DNA of 64,000 bases from assembly GCA_963725085.1 (NCBI GenBank), contig CAVRXM010000005.1:1054001-1118000 (forward strand). The letters are read 5' to 3'. Below are positions 10,732 through 20,335 of the stretch, one piece after another (within the stretch, counting starts at the first letter, position 1; each line of letters starts with the position of its first letter). Source of the DNA: VRUE01 sp963725085 (GTDB taxonomy: Bacteria; Actinomycetota; Thermoleophilia; Solirubrobacterales; 70-9). The notes beneath the pieces are model-generated. The model did no database searches, had not been told where the DNA came from, and was given only the letters and a program-made list of their open reading frames with translations. A program made the translations under genes and the position numbers.

Positions 10732-11630
10732 CGGCCTCCTTCAGCCAGGTCTCGAAGCCGGGGTCGGCGGCGGTCCTCCGCATCCGGCCGAAGTGCTCGG
10801 CGGCGTAGGCGGCGAAGTCGAAATCGAGGTCGGAGAGGGTGCCCTGGAGGACGCCCCACATCGCCTCGCGGAAGTCGGACATGAACCGCATCAGCCGCAG
10901 CGAGGCGAGGCGGCCGGGGGTCGGCGGCCCGCCGAAGTAGGCGTCGAGCAGGCCCGTCTCCGCATCTTCGTCGAGGTCGTTGTTGACGGCGAAGTTGCCG
11001 AGGTCGAAGTAGCGGTCGCCCATCCCGGCGTACTCCCAGTCGACGATCCGGATCCCGTCCGGGGAGCGGAGGAAGTTGGCGGCGAGGAGGTCGTTGTGGC
11101 AGGGGACCGGGTCGTGCTCGGGGCCGCTCAGCGCCGCCTCGATCCCGGAGGCGACCGACCGGCCCCACTCGTAGTCCGCGGGCAGGGCCGCGCCGCGCCC
11201 GGTCGCGCGCTCGGCGTAGTCCTCGACGATCCGGAACGAGTCGAAGGCGACCGGGCAGCTCGCCGGCGCCGTGGACGGCGCGGAGCGCGGCGGCGACCTC
11301 GGCCAGCGCGGCCGGCTCGCGCAGCTGCTCGGCACTCATCTGCTCACCGACGATGAAGCGGGTGACGAGGCAGGGCGGGTCGTCGAGCATCGCCTCGACC
11401 TCGGGCCCGACCCCGACCCGGGCCGCGGCTTCGCTCGCGACCCGCTCCGCCCCGCGGTCGATCGAGAGCTGCTCGGTGTCCTTGCCCGGCAGCCGGATCA
11501 CGACGTCGGTCCCGCCGAACCGGGCGCGGAAGTTGCGATTGGTGATCCCGCCGTCGAGCGGCGAGGGCTCGCCCTCCGGCTCCCCCAGGATCCGGGTCAG
11601 CTCGCCGATCGTTTTTGCCTGTAGGTCCAA
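10715..11630 (-). CDS. APH/choline-kinase-like phosphotransferase, frameshifted
   Basis: About 304 residues after correcting an insertion near 11258. The first half has ITNRNFRARFGGTDVVIRLP and LVTRFIVGEQMSAEQLREPA; the second half, in another frame, has the kinase core PVPCHNDLLAANFLRSPDG (catalytic Asp) and IRIVDWEYAGMGDRYFDLGN (metal-binding Asp), then DAYFGG. This pattern fits the choline/ethanolamine kinase-like branch of the aminoglycoside phosphotransferase fold. The start is uncertain; TTG at 11630 gives a sensible N-terminus and an upstream ATG at 11720 would run into the permease promoter. It overlaps the flavoenzyme start by 17 bases, so the two are co-translated. An amino-alcohol substrate would suit the island. 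Confidence 0.82.
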
Positions 11631-11759
11631 GGTCTTTGCGGAACTTCTCCGGCCGGGGATTGACAAATGTGCCGTCTGCGACTTAGGCTCGCCCCGGGTT
11701 CTTAGGTGTGCTCGCCACACCTTTTATCGCAAGGGTCTCGACCAAGGAGGAGCGATCGG

Positions 11760-13355
11760 ATGGAGAGCAGCACCGCGACGCCACAGAGCCAGGACGAAAA
11801 ACGCCTCGCCGAACTCGGTTACAAACAGTCCCTGAACCGGGCCTGGAGCGGGTTCTCGAACTTCGCGATCTCGTTCACGATCATCTCGATCCTCGCCGGC
11901 TGCTTCACGACCTACGGCCAGGCCTGGAACAACGGCGGCCCGATCGCGATCTCCTGGGGCTGGCCGCTGATCTCGATCCCGATCCTGATCATCGGCTTCT
12001 GCCTCTCGGAGCTGGTCTCCGCCTACCCGACCGCGGGCGGCATCTACTGGTTCGCCGGCCGCCTCGGCGGCCCGGTCTGGGCCTGGTTCACCGGCTGGTT
12101 CAACCTGATCGGGCTGGTCGGCCGTGGTCGCCTCGGTCGACTACGCCTGCGCGACCTTCCTCAACGTCGTCCTCGGCCTCTACGAAGTGAACATCTTCGG
12201 CATCAACTTCGGCGACGAAGCCCACATCCTCGAGGAGGTCTTCCTCCTGTTCGCGCTGATCCTGCTCGTCCACACCGCGGTCAACATCTTCCGGACCCAC
12301 CTGCTCTCGCTGGTCAACAGCGTCTCGGTCTGGTGGCACGTGGTCGGCGTCGCGGCGATCGTCCTGGTCCTGGTATTCGTCCCGGACACCCACCAGAGCG
12401 TCAGCTTCGTCTTCGGCCACCGGATCAACAACAGCGGCTTCAGCGAAGGCATGTACTGGTTCTACGTCTTGCCGCTCGGCTTCCTGCTGACCCAGTACAC
12501 GATCACCGGCTTCGACGCCTCGGCGCACATCTCCGAGGAGACCCATGGCGCCGCCGAATCGGCGGCGAAGGGGGTCTGGAGATCGATCTTCTACTCGGCG
12601 CTGATCGGCTGGATCGTGCTGCTCGCGATCACCTTCGCGGTCACCAACGTCGACGGCGCCAACGAAGCGCTCGGCTTCGCGCCGACGCTCCTGGTCGAAG
12701 CGCTGGGCACCGGCTGGGGCAAGTTCGTCCTGATCATCTCGGTGGTCGGCCAGCTCTTCTGCGGCGCCGCCTGCCTGACCAGCGCCTCGCGGATGTGCTA
12801 CGCGTTCTCGCGCGACAAAGGGTTCGGGCACACGGTTGTCCGGCCGACCTCTCGCAGGTCAACGAGAAGAGAGTGCCGCTCTACGCGGTGATGGCGATGG
12901 CGCTCGCGGCGCTGATCATCACCCTGCCGGCGCTGAAGGGAAACGGTGAAAACGTCCCCTTCGCCTTCTTCGCGGTGGTCTCGATCACCGTCATCGGCCT
13001 CTACATCGCCTACGTGATCCCGATCTTCCTGCGCTGGCGCAAAGGCGACGACTTCGAGCCAGGGCCCTGGACGAACGGCCGCAAGTACAAGTGGATGAAC
13101 CCGTTCGCGACCTTCTGGGTCGGCCTGATCACGATCATCTTCTGCCTCCCGTTCACCCCGCTGGCGGTGCCCTGGAACGACGAATTCACCTGGGAGGCCT
13201 TCAACTACGCGCCGCTGACGGTCGGGGTCGTGATCCTGCTCGCCTGGATCGCCTGGATGGTGAGCGCCCGCAAGCACTTCACCGGCCAGGTGCGCGAGAT
13301 CGACCTCGAGAAGGACATCGGCCCGCCGCCGGAAGTCGGGCCCGCGGCTCCCTGA
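11760..13355 (+). CDS. APC-family amino acid/amine permease, frameshifted
   Basis: About 531 residues, with AAGGAGG nine bases before ATG 11760. The membrane segments are clear across three frame blocks: FAISFTIISILAGCFTTYGQ and LVSAYPTAGGIYWFAGRLGG (frame one), SVDYACATFLNVVLGL and TQYTITGFDASAHISEET (frame two, after an insertion near 12117), then VNEKRVPLYAVMAMALAALI (frame one again, after about 12850). The ITGFDASAHISEET motif is typical of eukaryotic-like GABA/polyamine/ethanolamine permeases of the APC family. It heads a plus-strand run with glutamine synthetase-like, PuuD-like, ALDH and SDR genes, so it likely imports the amine substrate. It uses GAA for Glu more than its neighbours. 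Confidence 0.87.
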   Translation: MESSTATPQSQDEKRLAELGYKQSLNRAWSGFSNFAISFTIISILAGCFTTYGQAWNNGGPIAISWGWPLISIPILIIGFCLSELVSAYPTAGGIYWFAGRLGGPVWAWFTGWFNLIGLVGRGRLGRLRLRDLPQRRPRPLRSEHLRHQLRRRSPHPRGGLPPVRADPARPHRGQHLPDPPALAGQQRLGLVARGRRRGDRPGPGIRPGHPPERQLRLRPPDQQQRLQRRHVLVLRLAARLPADPVHDHRLRRLGAHLRGDPWRRRIGGEGGLEIDLLLGADRLDRAARDHLRGHQRRRRQRSARLRADAPGRSAGHRLGQVRPDHLGGRPALLRRRLPDQRLADVLRVLARQRVRAHGCPADLSQVNEKRVPLYAVMAMALAALIITLPALKGNGENVPFAFFAVVSITVIGLYIAYVIPIFLRWRKGDDFEPGPWTNGRKYKWMNPFATFWVGLITIIFCLPFTPLAVPWNDEFTWEAFNYAPLTVGVVILLAWIAWMVSARKHFTGQVREIDLEKDIGPPPEVGPAAP

Positions 13356-13400
13356 GCTGTCCTGGGATCGCCACTGTGACGAACACGTAACGTTCCTCGC

Positions 13401-14731
13401 GTGACGGTCGAGGAGCTGAAGAAGGCGGTCGCGGACGGCACGGTCGACACCGTGCTGCTCGCGATCGCCGACATGGAGGGGCGGCTGCAGGGCAAGCGGC
13501 TGACCGCGACCCACTTCCTCGACGACATGCTCGAGCACGGCGCCGAGGGCTGCAACTACCTGCTCGCGGTCGACGTCGACATGGAAACGGTCGGCGGCTA
13601 CGCGATGGCCTCCTGGGACACCGGCTACGGCGACTTCCAGATGAAGCCCGACCTCGAGACGCTCTGCCCGGTCCCATGGCACCCGGGGACGGTGATGCTG
13701 ATGGCCGACCTCGCAGTGGGAGGACGGGCGCGAAGTCGTCGCCTCGCCGCGCCAGATCCTGCGCCGCCAGCTCGCCCGCCTGGAGGAGCGCGGCCTCGCG
13801 CTCCAACGCCGGGACCGAGCTCGAGTTCATGGTCTTCCTCGACACCTACGAGGAGGCCTGGAAGAAGGGCTTCCGCGACCTCGAGCCGGCCAACCTCTAC
13901 AACATCGACTACTCGCTGCTCGGCAGCGCCCGGGTCGAGCCGCTGATCCGCCGGATCCGCAACGAGATGGCGGCCGCCGGGCTGACGGTCGAGAACTCGA
14001 AGGGCGAGTGCAACCTCGGCCAGCACGAGATCAACTTCCACTACGACGAGGCGCTGCGGACCGCCGACAACCACGCGATCTACAAGAACGGCGCCAAGGA
14101 GATCGCCGCCCAGGAGGGGCAGTCGATCAGCTTCATGGCGAAGTTCAACGAGCGCGAGGGCAACTCGTGCCACATCCACTGCTCGCTGGCAGCCGAGGAC
14201 GGCGCCAACGCGTTCGCCGCCGACCAGGCGCTGTTCGAGCGCTTCATCGCCGGCCAGATCGCCTGCATGGAGGAGCTGACGCTGTTCTACGCGCCGCACG
14301 TCAACTCCTACAAACGCTTCGCCCCGGGCTCCTTCGCGCCGACCGCGATCGCCTGGGGCCGCGACAACCGGACCTGCTCGCTGCGGGTCGTCGGCCACGG
14401 CGAGGCGCTGCGGGTCGAGAACCGGCTGCCGGGCGCCGACGTCAACCCCTACCTGGCGCTGAGCGCGATGATCGCCGCCGGCCTGCACGGGATCGAGAAC
14501 GAGCTGACGCTCGAGCCGGTCTTCGAGGGCAACGCGTACGAGTCCGACAAGCCCCGCGTCCCGCGCAACATCTACGACGCCCGCGACGCGTTCGCCGAGA
14601 GCGAGGTCGCCCGCGACGCGTTCGGCGCCGACGTCGTCGACCACTACCTGAACCGGGCGCAGGTCGAGATCGACGCCTTCGAGTCCGCGGTCACCGACTG
14701 GGAGCGCTTCCGGGGCTTCGAGCGACTGTGA
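13401..14731 (+). CDS. glutamine synthetase family protein (PuuA/GlnA3-type gamma-glutamyl ligase), frameshifted
   Basis: About 442 residues from GTG 13401. Two one-base insertions, near 13712 and 13803, move the frame; between them the correct reading is QWEDGREVVASPRQILRRQL. The core motifs are NSKGECNLGQHEINF (metal ligands), GNSCHIHCSL, SYKRFAPGSFAPTAIAWG and DNRTCSLRVVGHGEALRVEN. The N-terminus is the short beta-grasp of type III-like enzymes. Such proteins often ligate glutamate to an amine (putrescine, ethanolamine, methylamine) rather than to ammonia. The following PuuD-like amidase and aldehyde dehydrogenase support a gamma-glutamylated catabolic route. Confidence 0.88.
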
Positions 14732-14736
14732 GTGGA

Positions 14737-14782
14737 GAAATCGACACGGTGATCTCCGGTCGTTCGAATCCGGGTCGATTTC
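14737..14782 (+). other. inverted repeat between the ligase and amidase genes
   Basis: GAAATCGAC and GTCGATTTC are perfect 9-bp arms around a 28-base loop that contains two CCGG blocks. It fills most of the 82-base gap after the ligase stop and could act as an attenuator or RNA-processing hairpin in the operon. Confidence 0.4.
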
Positions 14783-14813
14783 GCAACGAACATTTAGGCG
14801 GAGCTGGGTGCGC

Positions 14814-15569
14814 ATGGGTTCGCCGTCGATAGGCATCTGCGCGGCGCTGGAGCGCGCCCGCTGGGGAGTCTGGGAGGAGACGGTGGCGCTCGCCCCGCGC
14901 TCCTACGCGACCGCGGTGCAGCGAGCCGGCGGGACCGCGGTGCTGCTCCCGCCCGACGCCGCGGCCGAGGCCGAGCCCGACCGGGTGCTCGACCTGCTCG
15001 ACGCGCTGATCCTCGCCGGCGGCTCCGACGTCGACGCCGCCAGCTACGGGGCCGAGCCCCACCCCGAGACGAAGGGCATCTGGCCCGAGCGCGACAGCTT
15101 CGAGCTGGCGCTGGCGCGGCGGGCGATCGAGCGCGACATGCCGCTGCTCGGGATCTGCCGCGGGATGCAGATCCTCAACGTCGCCCGCGGCGGCACCCTC
15201 TGCCAGCACCTGCCCGAGGTCGTCGGCCACGAGCGCCACCGCGAGGTGCCCGGGACCTTCGGCGACCACGAGGTCGCGCTCGAGCCGGGCAGCCTCGCCG
15301 CCGAGGCGGCGGGGGGCGAGCGGGTCGGGGTGAAGTCGCACCACCACCAGGGGGTCGAGGAGGTCGGCGACGGGCTTGTGGTCAGCGGCCGCTCGGTCGA
15401 GGACGAGCTGGTCGAGGCGATCGAGCTGCCCGACCGCAGCTTCGCCCTCGGCGTCATCTGGCACCCGGAGGAGGACGTCGATGACCGTGTGATCGCGGCG
15501 CTGGTCGCGGCCGCCCGGAGGGGATGTCGCAGTTCCCTCCCACAGGTGAAGGGAAGTGCGACAGCGTGA
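14814..15569 (+). CDS. gamma-glutamyl-gamma-aminobutyrate hydrolase-like amidase (PuuD family, class I GATase fold)
   Basis: The protein has 251 residues from ATG 14814 (GGCGGAG lies ten bases before; GTG at 14808 is also possible). Motifs are LILAGGSDVDAASYG, the nucleophile elbow PLLGICRGMQILNVARGGTL (Cys), GVKSHHHQGVEEVGDG and VIWHPEEDVDDR (His and Glu of the triad). PuuD hydrolyses the gamma-glutamyl bond after oxidation of the amine end. Its position directly after a PuuA-type ligase and four bases overlapping an aldehyde dehydrogenase gene matches the gamma-glutamylated polyamine pathway. The E. coli order is ligase, oxidase, dehydrogenase, amidase; here the dedicated PuuB oxidase is not in the run. 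Confidence 0.88.
   Translation: MGSPSIGICAALERARWGVWEETVALAPRSYATAVQRAGGTAVLLPPDAAAEAEPDRVLDLLDALILAGGSDVDAASYGAEPHPETKGIWPERDSFELALARRAIERDMPLLGICRGMQILNVARGGTLCQHLPEVVGHERHREVPGTFGDHEVALEPGSLAAEAAGGERVGVKSHHHQGVEEVGDGLVVSGRSVEDELVEAIELPDRSFALGVIWHPEEDVDDRVIAALVAAARRGCRSSLPQVKGSATA
15525..15563 (+). promoter_or_regulatory. stem-loop at the amidase-ALDH junction
   Basis: TGTCGCAGTTCCCT and AGGGAAGTGCGACA form a 14-bp stem with one mismatch around an 11-base loop (CCCACAGGTGA). The stem ends two bases before the GTG start of the aldehyde dehydrogenase, inside the end of the amidase gene, and hides the GAAGGGA ribosome-binding-like sequence in its right arm. Translational coupling by a reading ribosome that opens the hairpin is a reasonable inference. 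Confidence 0.5.
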
Positions 15570-16936
15570 GCACGCTGAGCGTGATCGAGCCCGCGACCGA
15601 GCAGGAGCTGGCCGAGCTGCCGCGGGCCGGCGTCGAGGAGATCGACGCCGCGGTGGCGCGGGCAAGGGAGGCCTTCCCTGCCTGGCGCGCGGTCGCCCCC
15701 GCCGAGCGCTCGGCGATCCTCCACGACCTCGCCGACGCGCTCGCCGAGAAGCGGCGAGGACCTGGCGCGGATCGAGGCGCGGAACGCCGGCAAGCCGATC
15801 GGCGACGCCCGCGGCGAGATCGGGAATGGTCGCCGAGACCTTCCGCTACTACGCCGGCGCGCCCGAGCGGCTGCTCGGGCAGACGATCCCGGTCGCCGGC
15901 GGCATCGACATGACCTTCCGCGAGCCGCTCGGCGTCGTCGGCCTGATCGTCCCCTGGAACTTCCCGCTGACGATCGCCTCCTGGAAGGTGGCGCCGGCGC
16001 TCGCCGCCGGCAACACGATCGTGCTGAAGCCGGCCGAGCTGACGCCGCTGAGCGCGCTCGAGCTGGAGCGGATCGCGGTCGACGCGGGCCTGCCCGGAGG
16101 GAGTGCTGAACGTCGTCGCCGGGCCCGGCAGCGTCTGCGGCCGGCGCCTGGTCGAGCACCCCGACGTCGCCAAGATCGCCTTCACCGGCTCGACCGAGGT
16201 CGGGCGCGGGATCGCGGCGGGAGCGGCGGCGACGATCAAGCGGGTGACGCTCGAGCTCGGCGGCAAGTCGGCCAACATCGTCTTCGCCGACGCCGACCTC
16301 GCCGCCGCGGCCGCCTCGGCGCCGATGGCCGTCTTCGGCAACGCCGGCCAGGACTGCTGCGCCCGCTCGCGGATCCTGGTCGAGCGGGCCGCGATCGACG
16401 AGTTCATGGACGCGCTGCGGGGCGAGGTCGAGGGCATCCGGGTCGGCGATCCGCTCGACGAGCAGACGCAGATGGGGCCGCTGGTCTCGGCCGGCCAGCG
16501 CGAGCAGGTCGCCTCGTTCGTCCCCGACGACGCCCCGGTCGCGATCCGCGGCTCGGCGCCCGACGGACCCGGCTACTGGTTCCCGCCGACCGTCCTCGCC
16601 CCGGTCGACAACGACGACCGCGCCGCCCGCGAGGAGATCTTCGGCCCGGTCGCCTGCGTGATCCCGTTCGAGGGCGAGGAGGAGGCGGTCCGGCTCGCGA
16701 ACGAGACGATCTACGGCCTCTCGGGCTCGGTCTGGACCCGCGACGGGGCGCGGGCGCTGCGGGTCGCGCGGGCGGTCGAGACCGGCGTCATCTCGATCAA
16801 CTCGAACACCTCGGTCCGCGTCTCGACCCCGTTCGGCGGCTTCAAGCAGTCCGGCGTCGGTCGCGAGCTCGGCCCCGACGCGCTCGCCCACTACACCGAG
16901 GTCAAGAACGTCTACTACGCAACCGAGGAGGGCTGA
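15566..16936 (+). CDS. NAD(P)-dependent aldehyde dehydrogenase, frameshifted
   Basis: About 455 residues after removing three one-base insertions (near 15754, 15825 and 16098). Motifs are the Rossmann segment LIVPWNFPLTIASWKVAPAL, AGNTIVLKPAELTPLSALEL, FTGSTEVGRGIAAG, the catalytic Glu in VTLELGGKSANIVFADAD, the catalytic Cys in NAGQDCCARSRILVER, and EEIFGPVACVIPF. This is the PuuC/betaine-aldehyde-type branch. It would oxidise the aldehyde formed from the imported amine (for example gamma-glutamyl-aminobutyraldehyde). GTG at 15566 overlaps the amidase TGA as GTGA, and its TGA overlaps the next ATG, so translation of the whole run is coupled. Confidence 0.88.
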
Positions 16937-17683
16937 TGCCAGGACGTCTGCAGGACAAGGTCTGCGTGATCACCGGCGCCGCCAGCGGGATCGGCGCCGA
17001 GACCGCGCGGCTGTTCGCGGCCGAGGGCGCGCGTGTCGTCGGGATCGACCTCGACGCCGAGACCGAGGGCGAGCTCTCGATCCAGGCCAACGTCGCCGAC
17101 GAGGACCAGGTCCGCGACGCCTACGCCCGCGCCCGCGAGGAGATGGGCCGGATCGACGTCCTGATGAACAACGCCGGCATCAACCCGACCGACGACGAGT
17201 CGGTCCTCGACACCTCGCTCGAGGCCTGGCAGCGGGTCCAGGACGTCAACCTGCGCGGCGTCTTCCTCTGCTGCAAGCACGGCATCCCCCACCTGCTCGC
17301 CGGCGAGGGCGGCTCGGTCGTCAACGTCGCCTCGTTCGTCGCCGTCCTCGGCGCCGCCGTCTCGCAGATCTCCTACACGGCCTCGAAGGGCGGCGTGCTC
17401 TCGCTCTCGCGCGAGCTCGGGGTCGAGTTCGCGCGCCGCGGGGTGCGGGTCAACGCGCTCTGCCCGGGGCCGGTCAACACGCCGCTGCTCGAGGAGCTCT
17501 TCGCCTCCGACCCCGAGAAAGCCCGGCGGCGCCTGGTCCACGTGCCGATGGGCCGGTTCGGCCTCGCCGAGGAGATCGCCGCCGCGGCGCTGTTCCTCGC
17601 CAGCGACGAGTCCTCGTTCGTCACCGCCTCCTCGATGATGGTCGACGGCGGCATCTCCGGCCGCCTACGTCACCCCCGAGTAG
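16936..17683 (+). CDS. SDR-family oxidoreductase, frameshifted at the last residues
   Basis: The 248-residue classical SDR begins MPGRLQDKVCVITGAASGIG (TGxxxGIG), has VLMNNAGINP (NNAG), and the active site VASFVAVLGAAVSQISYTAS followed by KGGVLSL (Ser, Tyr, Lys). The C-terminus VTASSMMVDGGIS is normal, then an inserted base near 17660 throws the frame; the corrected end is AAYVTPE with TAG at 17681-17683. The corrected stop overlaps the convergent glutamine-amidotransferase gene by 14 bases. It closes the amine-catabolism run and may interconvert the alcohol/aldehyde intermediate. Its substrate cannot be told. Confidence 0.87.
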
Positions 17684-18383
17684 CGGCAGCGGCGAGCTCG
17701 AAGAAGCGGGCGCAGAGGGCGCGGCCGATCTCGTTCCAGGCGCCGATCTTCTCGCTGATCTCGGCGGCGAGCGCGTCGGGGTCGACGCCGATCGCGACCG
17801 CGTCGGGGTCGGAGCGGTAGTCGGCGGTCCACTTCAGCGCGTCGCGCTCGCTGACCTCGGCATGGAACTGGATCGCCCAGGCCACCGGGCCGAACCGCGC
17901 CGCCTGGGCGCAGACCTCGCTCCGCGCGATCGCTGCGCCGCGGTCGATCCCCATCTCGTAGCTGTGCCACTGGAAGGCCTCGAAGGACTCCGGGAGCGCG
18001 CCGATCAGCGGGTCTTCGGCGCCGCCGCCGGTGCGCTCGACCCGGTGCCACCCGATCTCCGGCCGCGGCGCTCGCCGCGGCCCCTCCCCCGCCGCTTCGG
18101 CCAGGAGCTGGGCGCCGAGGCAGACTCCGAGCAGCGGCACCTCGTTGACGAGCAGCGCGCGGAGGAGGAGCTTCTGGTCGGCGAGCCACCGGTGCTCCTC
18201 CACGTCGTCGACGTTCATCGCGCCGCCGAGGACGATCGCCGCGTCGTAGCCGTGGGGATCGGCCGGCGGATCGCCGCCCTCTGCGATCAACCACTCCTCG
18301 AGCTCGTCGCCCCGCGCCGCGGCCGCCTCGGCGAACACGCCCGGGCCGGCGTCGGCCTCCTGGACTATCGCCAGAACCCGCAT
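17670..18383 (-). CDS. class I glutamine amidotransferase domain protein
   Basis: The 237-residue protein begins MRVLAIVQEADAGPGVFAEA and has DAAIVLGGAMNVDD, the nucleophile elbow VPLLGVCLGAQLLAEAAGEG (Cys), FQWHSYEM and WAIQFHAEVSERD (His-x-Glu), so the triad is complete. It is a stand-alone GATase1 like the GMP-synthase-type amidotransferases that hydrolyse glutamine or gamma-glutamyl compounds. It faces the amine-catabolism run convergently, so a link to gamma-glutamyl metabolism is possible but not shown. Confidence 0.85.
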   Translation of the reverse strand: MRVLAIVQEADAGPGVFAEAAAARGDELEEWLIAEGGDPPADPHGYDAAIVLGGAMNVDDVEEHRWLADQKLLLRALLVNEVPLLGVCLGAQLLAEAAGEGPRRAPRPEIGWHRVERTGGGAEDPLIGALPESFEAFQWHSYEMGIDRGAAIARSEVCAQAARFGPVAWAIQFHAEVSERDALKWTADYRSDPDAVAIGVDPDALAAEISEKIGAWNEIGRALCARFFELAAAATRG

Positions 18384-18401
18384 GCCGCGCTCACCCTCGC
18401 A

Positions 18402-20241
18402 CTATTCGGTTGCGTGAAGGTTCCAGTGCTGGACGTATACCGATTCGAACGGGCTTTCATCGACGGTGCCGGAGAAGTCGATTCCGTCGGTCGATTCCTG
18501 ACCCGAGGGCGAAAACGTATAGAGGGGCGTGAGTGGGTATTCCGTGCCTTCGAGTTCTGCTTCCTGTGATGCTTTGTTGCAGTTGATGCGGGTGATGTTC
18601 AGCGCTTCAAACGGCATCGAGACGCTGATCGAGTATTCGTAGGGCGCCCCTCCTTCTTTGCCTAGTGGGGTGATTTCCATCGAGCCACCTGGCAATTTTC
18701 TGTTCGAATTCGAGCCCTGCTGTTGGCAGCCGCTGATGCCGGAGCCGTCGAGCCCCGATGCCGTGATCGTGACTTCGCCTGAGATCAGGGTGTAGTAGTC
18801 CGCGCCTTCGATCGTCCCGAACCGGTTGAATTCCACGTTCCCGCTCCAGATCTGAACCGTCCGGCCTTCGACGCTGGGGGGGCCCTTGAATTCCCCGTTG
18901 AAGGTCCCGACGATGTGGTTGCGTCCGGGCGGGGCAATCGGCTGCGTCCAGGTCTTCTGTCCAACCCCTGCGGTTGACGTCACTTTGACCAGGACTCGCA
19001 CCTGATCTCCAGCCGGGCTATTGCTGACCGTGTACTGGATCGTCGGCGACGCATCCTGCGATGCCAGTCGGCGAGAACTCGGCGTTGAACGGCGCCAGCA
19101 GGGTCCACCTCGCTTCGGTCGCCCTACCCCCGTCGGCCCGCGCCTTTGCGTAGATGCCGAGCTGTTTGGCGTCGCCCTTTTTCAATTTGATCGCATTGCT
19201 GTCGGGATTGAAGACCGGTTCCGCGCAGTTGGGCTGACGATCGAAGCTGCTCCAGCGTTCCTCGGCGCTCTTGTAGCTGTCGATCGCGGATTTAGCGGTG
19301 TTGGCGAACGACTCCGCCCCGGAATCGGGCTTGAGCGGGTCGCCGAAGAAGACGACGCTGGCCTGGTTGGGGTCGTAATGGGCACTCGGCATCGGGATGT
19401 GGACCTTCCGCGTGACCCCGCCCCTGATCACGATCGGATAACCCTCTGTGGTGGCGACGATGAATAGTTCCTCGGTGTGCTCGACGTCGATCGACTTGAG
19501 TTTGGCGTCCGGCCCGACCACACCGTGGATCTTCGCTTTCTGTTCGAAGTTGGTTGTGTTCCGCGAGTACACCCGGCTCGAGCTGCGAATTTCGAAGGTA
19601 ACGCTGAATTCGCCGCGGCCTTTGCCGTCGACGATGCCGTTGGCGGTCGGGCACTCGGGGATGTTGAAGGCGGTGACGCCCCCGCAGGAGACGAAGGTGA
19701 TCTTCGCGTGCAGGCCGCCGCCGATCGGGACATCCATGTAGCCGCCGTTGTCCCCCAGCATGCCCACCGAGGCGCCTTCAAAGCCCCCGGTGGGTCCCGC
19801 CGGCCCTGGGTGGCAGCCGGCCGAGGCGAGCGCGGGGCCGGGCGGGAATGACGAAGATCTGGCGCTCCCCGACCTGCGGTCGATGAAGGTCAGCGCCTTC
19901 GGCGCGACCTTGAGGAGTTTCTTCTCCGCCCGCTTGGCCGCCGCGCGGAAACCGCTCTGAAGCTTCCTGACCCGTTTGCGCTTCCCGCCCTTCACCGCGC
20001 TTGCCGGGTCGAATTTCAGGACCTGCTGGATGTAGGTGAGCCTGGTGTCGATCGCCTGCGGCGGCGGCAAGACCTTGGCAAGCGGCAGGCAGGCGCTCTT
20101 CTTCCCGACCTTTACCGCCACTTTGTTCCCTTTGCAGGTGACTTTCTTCCCCTTCGCCGACGCGGCCGGCGCAAGCGCGGTAGCCGCGACCAGGACGAGC
20201 GACGCGAGGACGAGCAGCCGGCACCCCGTGGGGAACCTCAT
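18402..20241 (-). CDS. large secreted protein, family A (paralogue of the gene at 47795-49675), frameshifted
   Basis: About 612 residues after correcting an indel near 19062. It has a signal peptide (LLVLASLVLVAATALAPAAS, then ASAKGKK), a lysine-rich stretch with two Cys (KKVTCKGNKVAVKVGKKSAC), a coiled region (AIDTRLTYIQQVLKFDPAS), and long beta-rich segments. Landmarks shared with the second copy are CAEPVFNPDSNAIKLKKGD, the TW-rich segment ARADGGRATEARWTLL, STAGVGQKTWTQPIAPP, and GGAPYEYSISVSMPFE before a final Cys. I recognise no catalytic motif. It is probably a cell-surface or extracellular protein; function unknown. It is preceded by a 50-bp palindrome and follows the rhomboid gene on the same strand. 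Confidence 0.78.
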
Positions 20242-20285
20242 CCGAGCCAGGGTAGCCGCAGCCCGCGAACCCGTCCAGTCCGTTG

Positions 20286-20335
20286 GACGTGCCGTGAGTT
20301 AGCCGCCCATATGGGCGGCTAACTCACGGCACGTC
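20286..20335 (-). terminator. 50-bp perfect palindrome at the rhomboid stop codon
   Basis: Twenty-five-base arms meet with no loop at 20310/20311 (core GCCGCCCATATGGGCGGC). The element overlaps the first two bases of the rhomboid TGA and lies 44 bases upstream of the secreted-protein start. It would form a very stable hairpin in RNA from either strand. A terminator separating the two minus-strand genes is likely; no T-run is seen. Confidence 0.65.

Noticed and set aside
8476..10884. A plus-strand open frame of 802 codons
   Set aside because: It lies antisense to the GcvT-type flavoenzyme, whose motifs are clear; the plus-strand product has no recognisable motif and shadow-like composition.
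12100..12831. Minus-strand frames across the permease gene
   Set aside because: They are acidic/Arg-rich shadows; the plus strand shows membrane segments and family motifs throughout.
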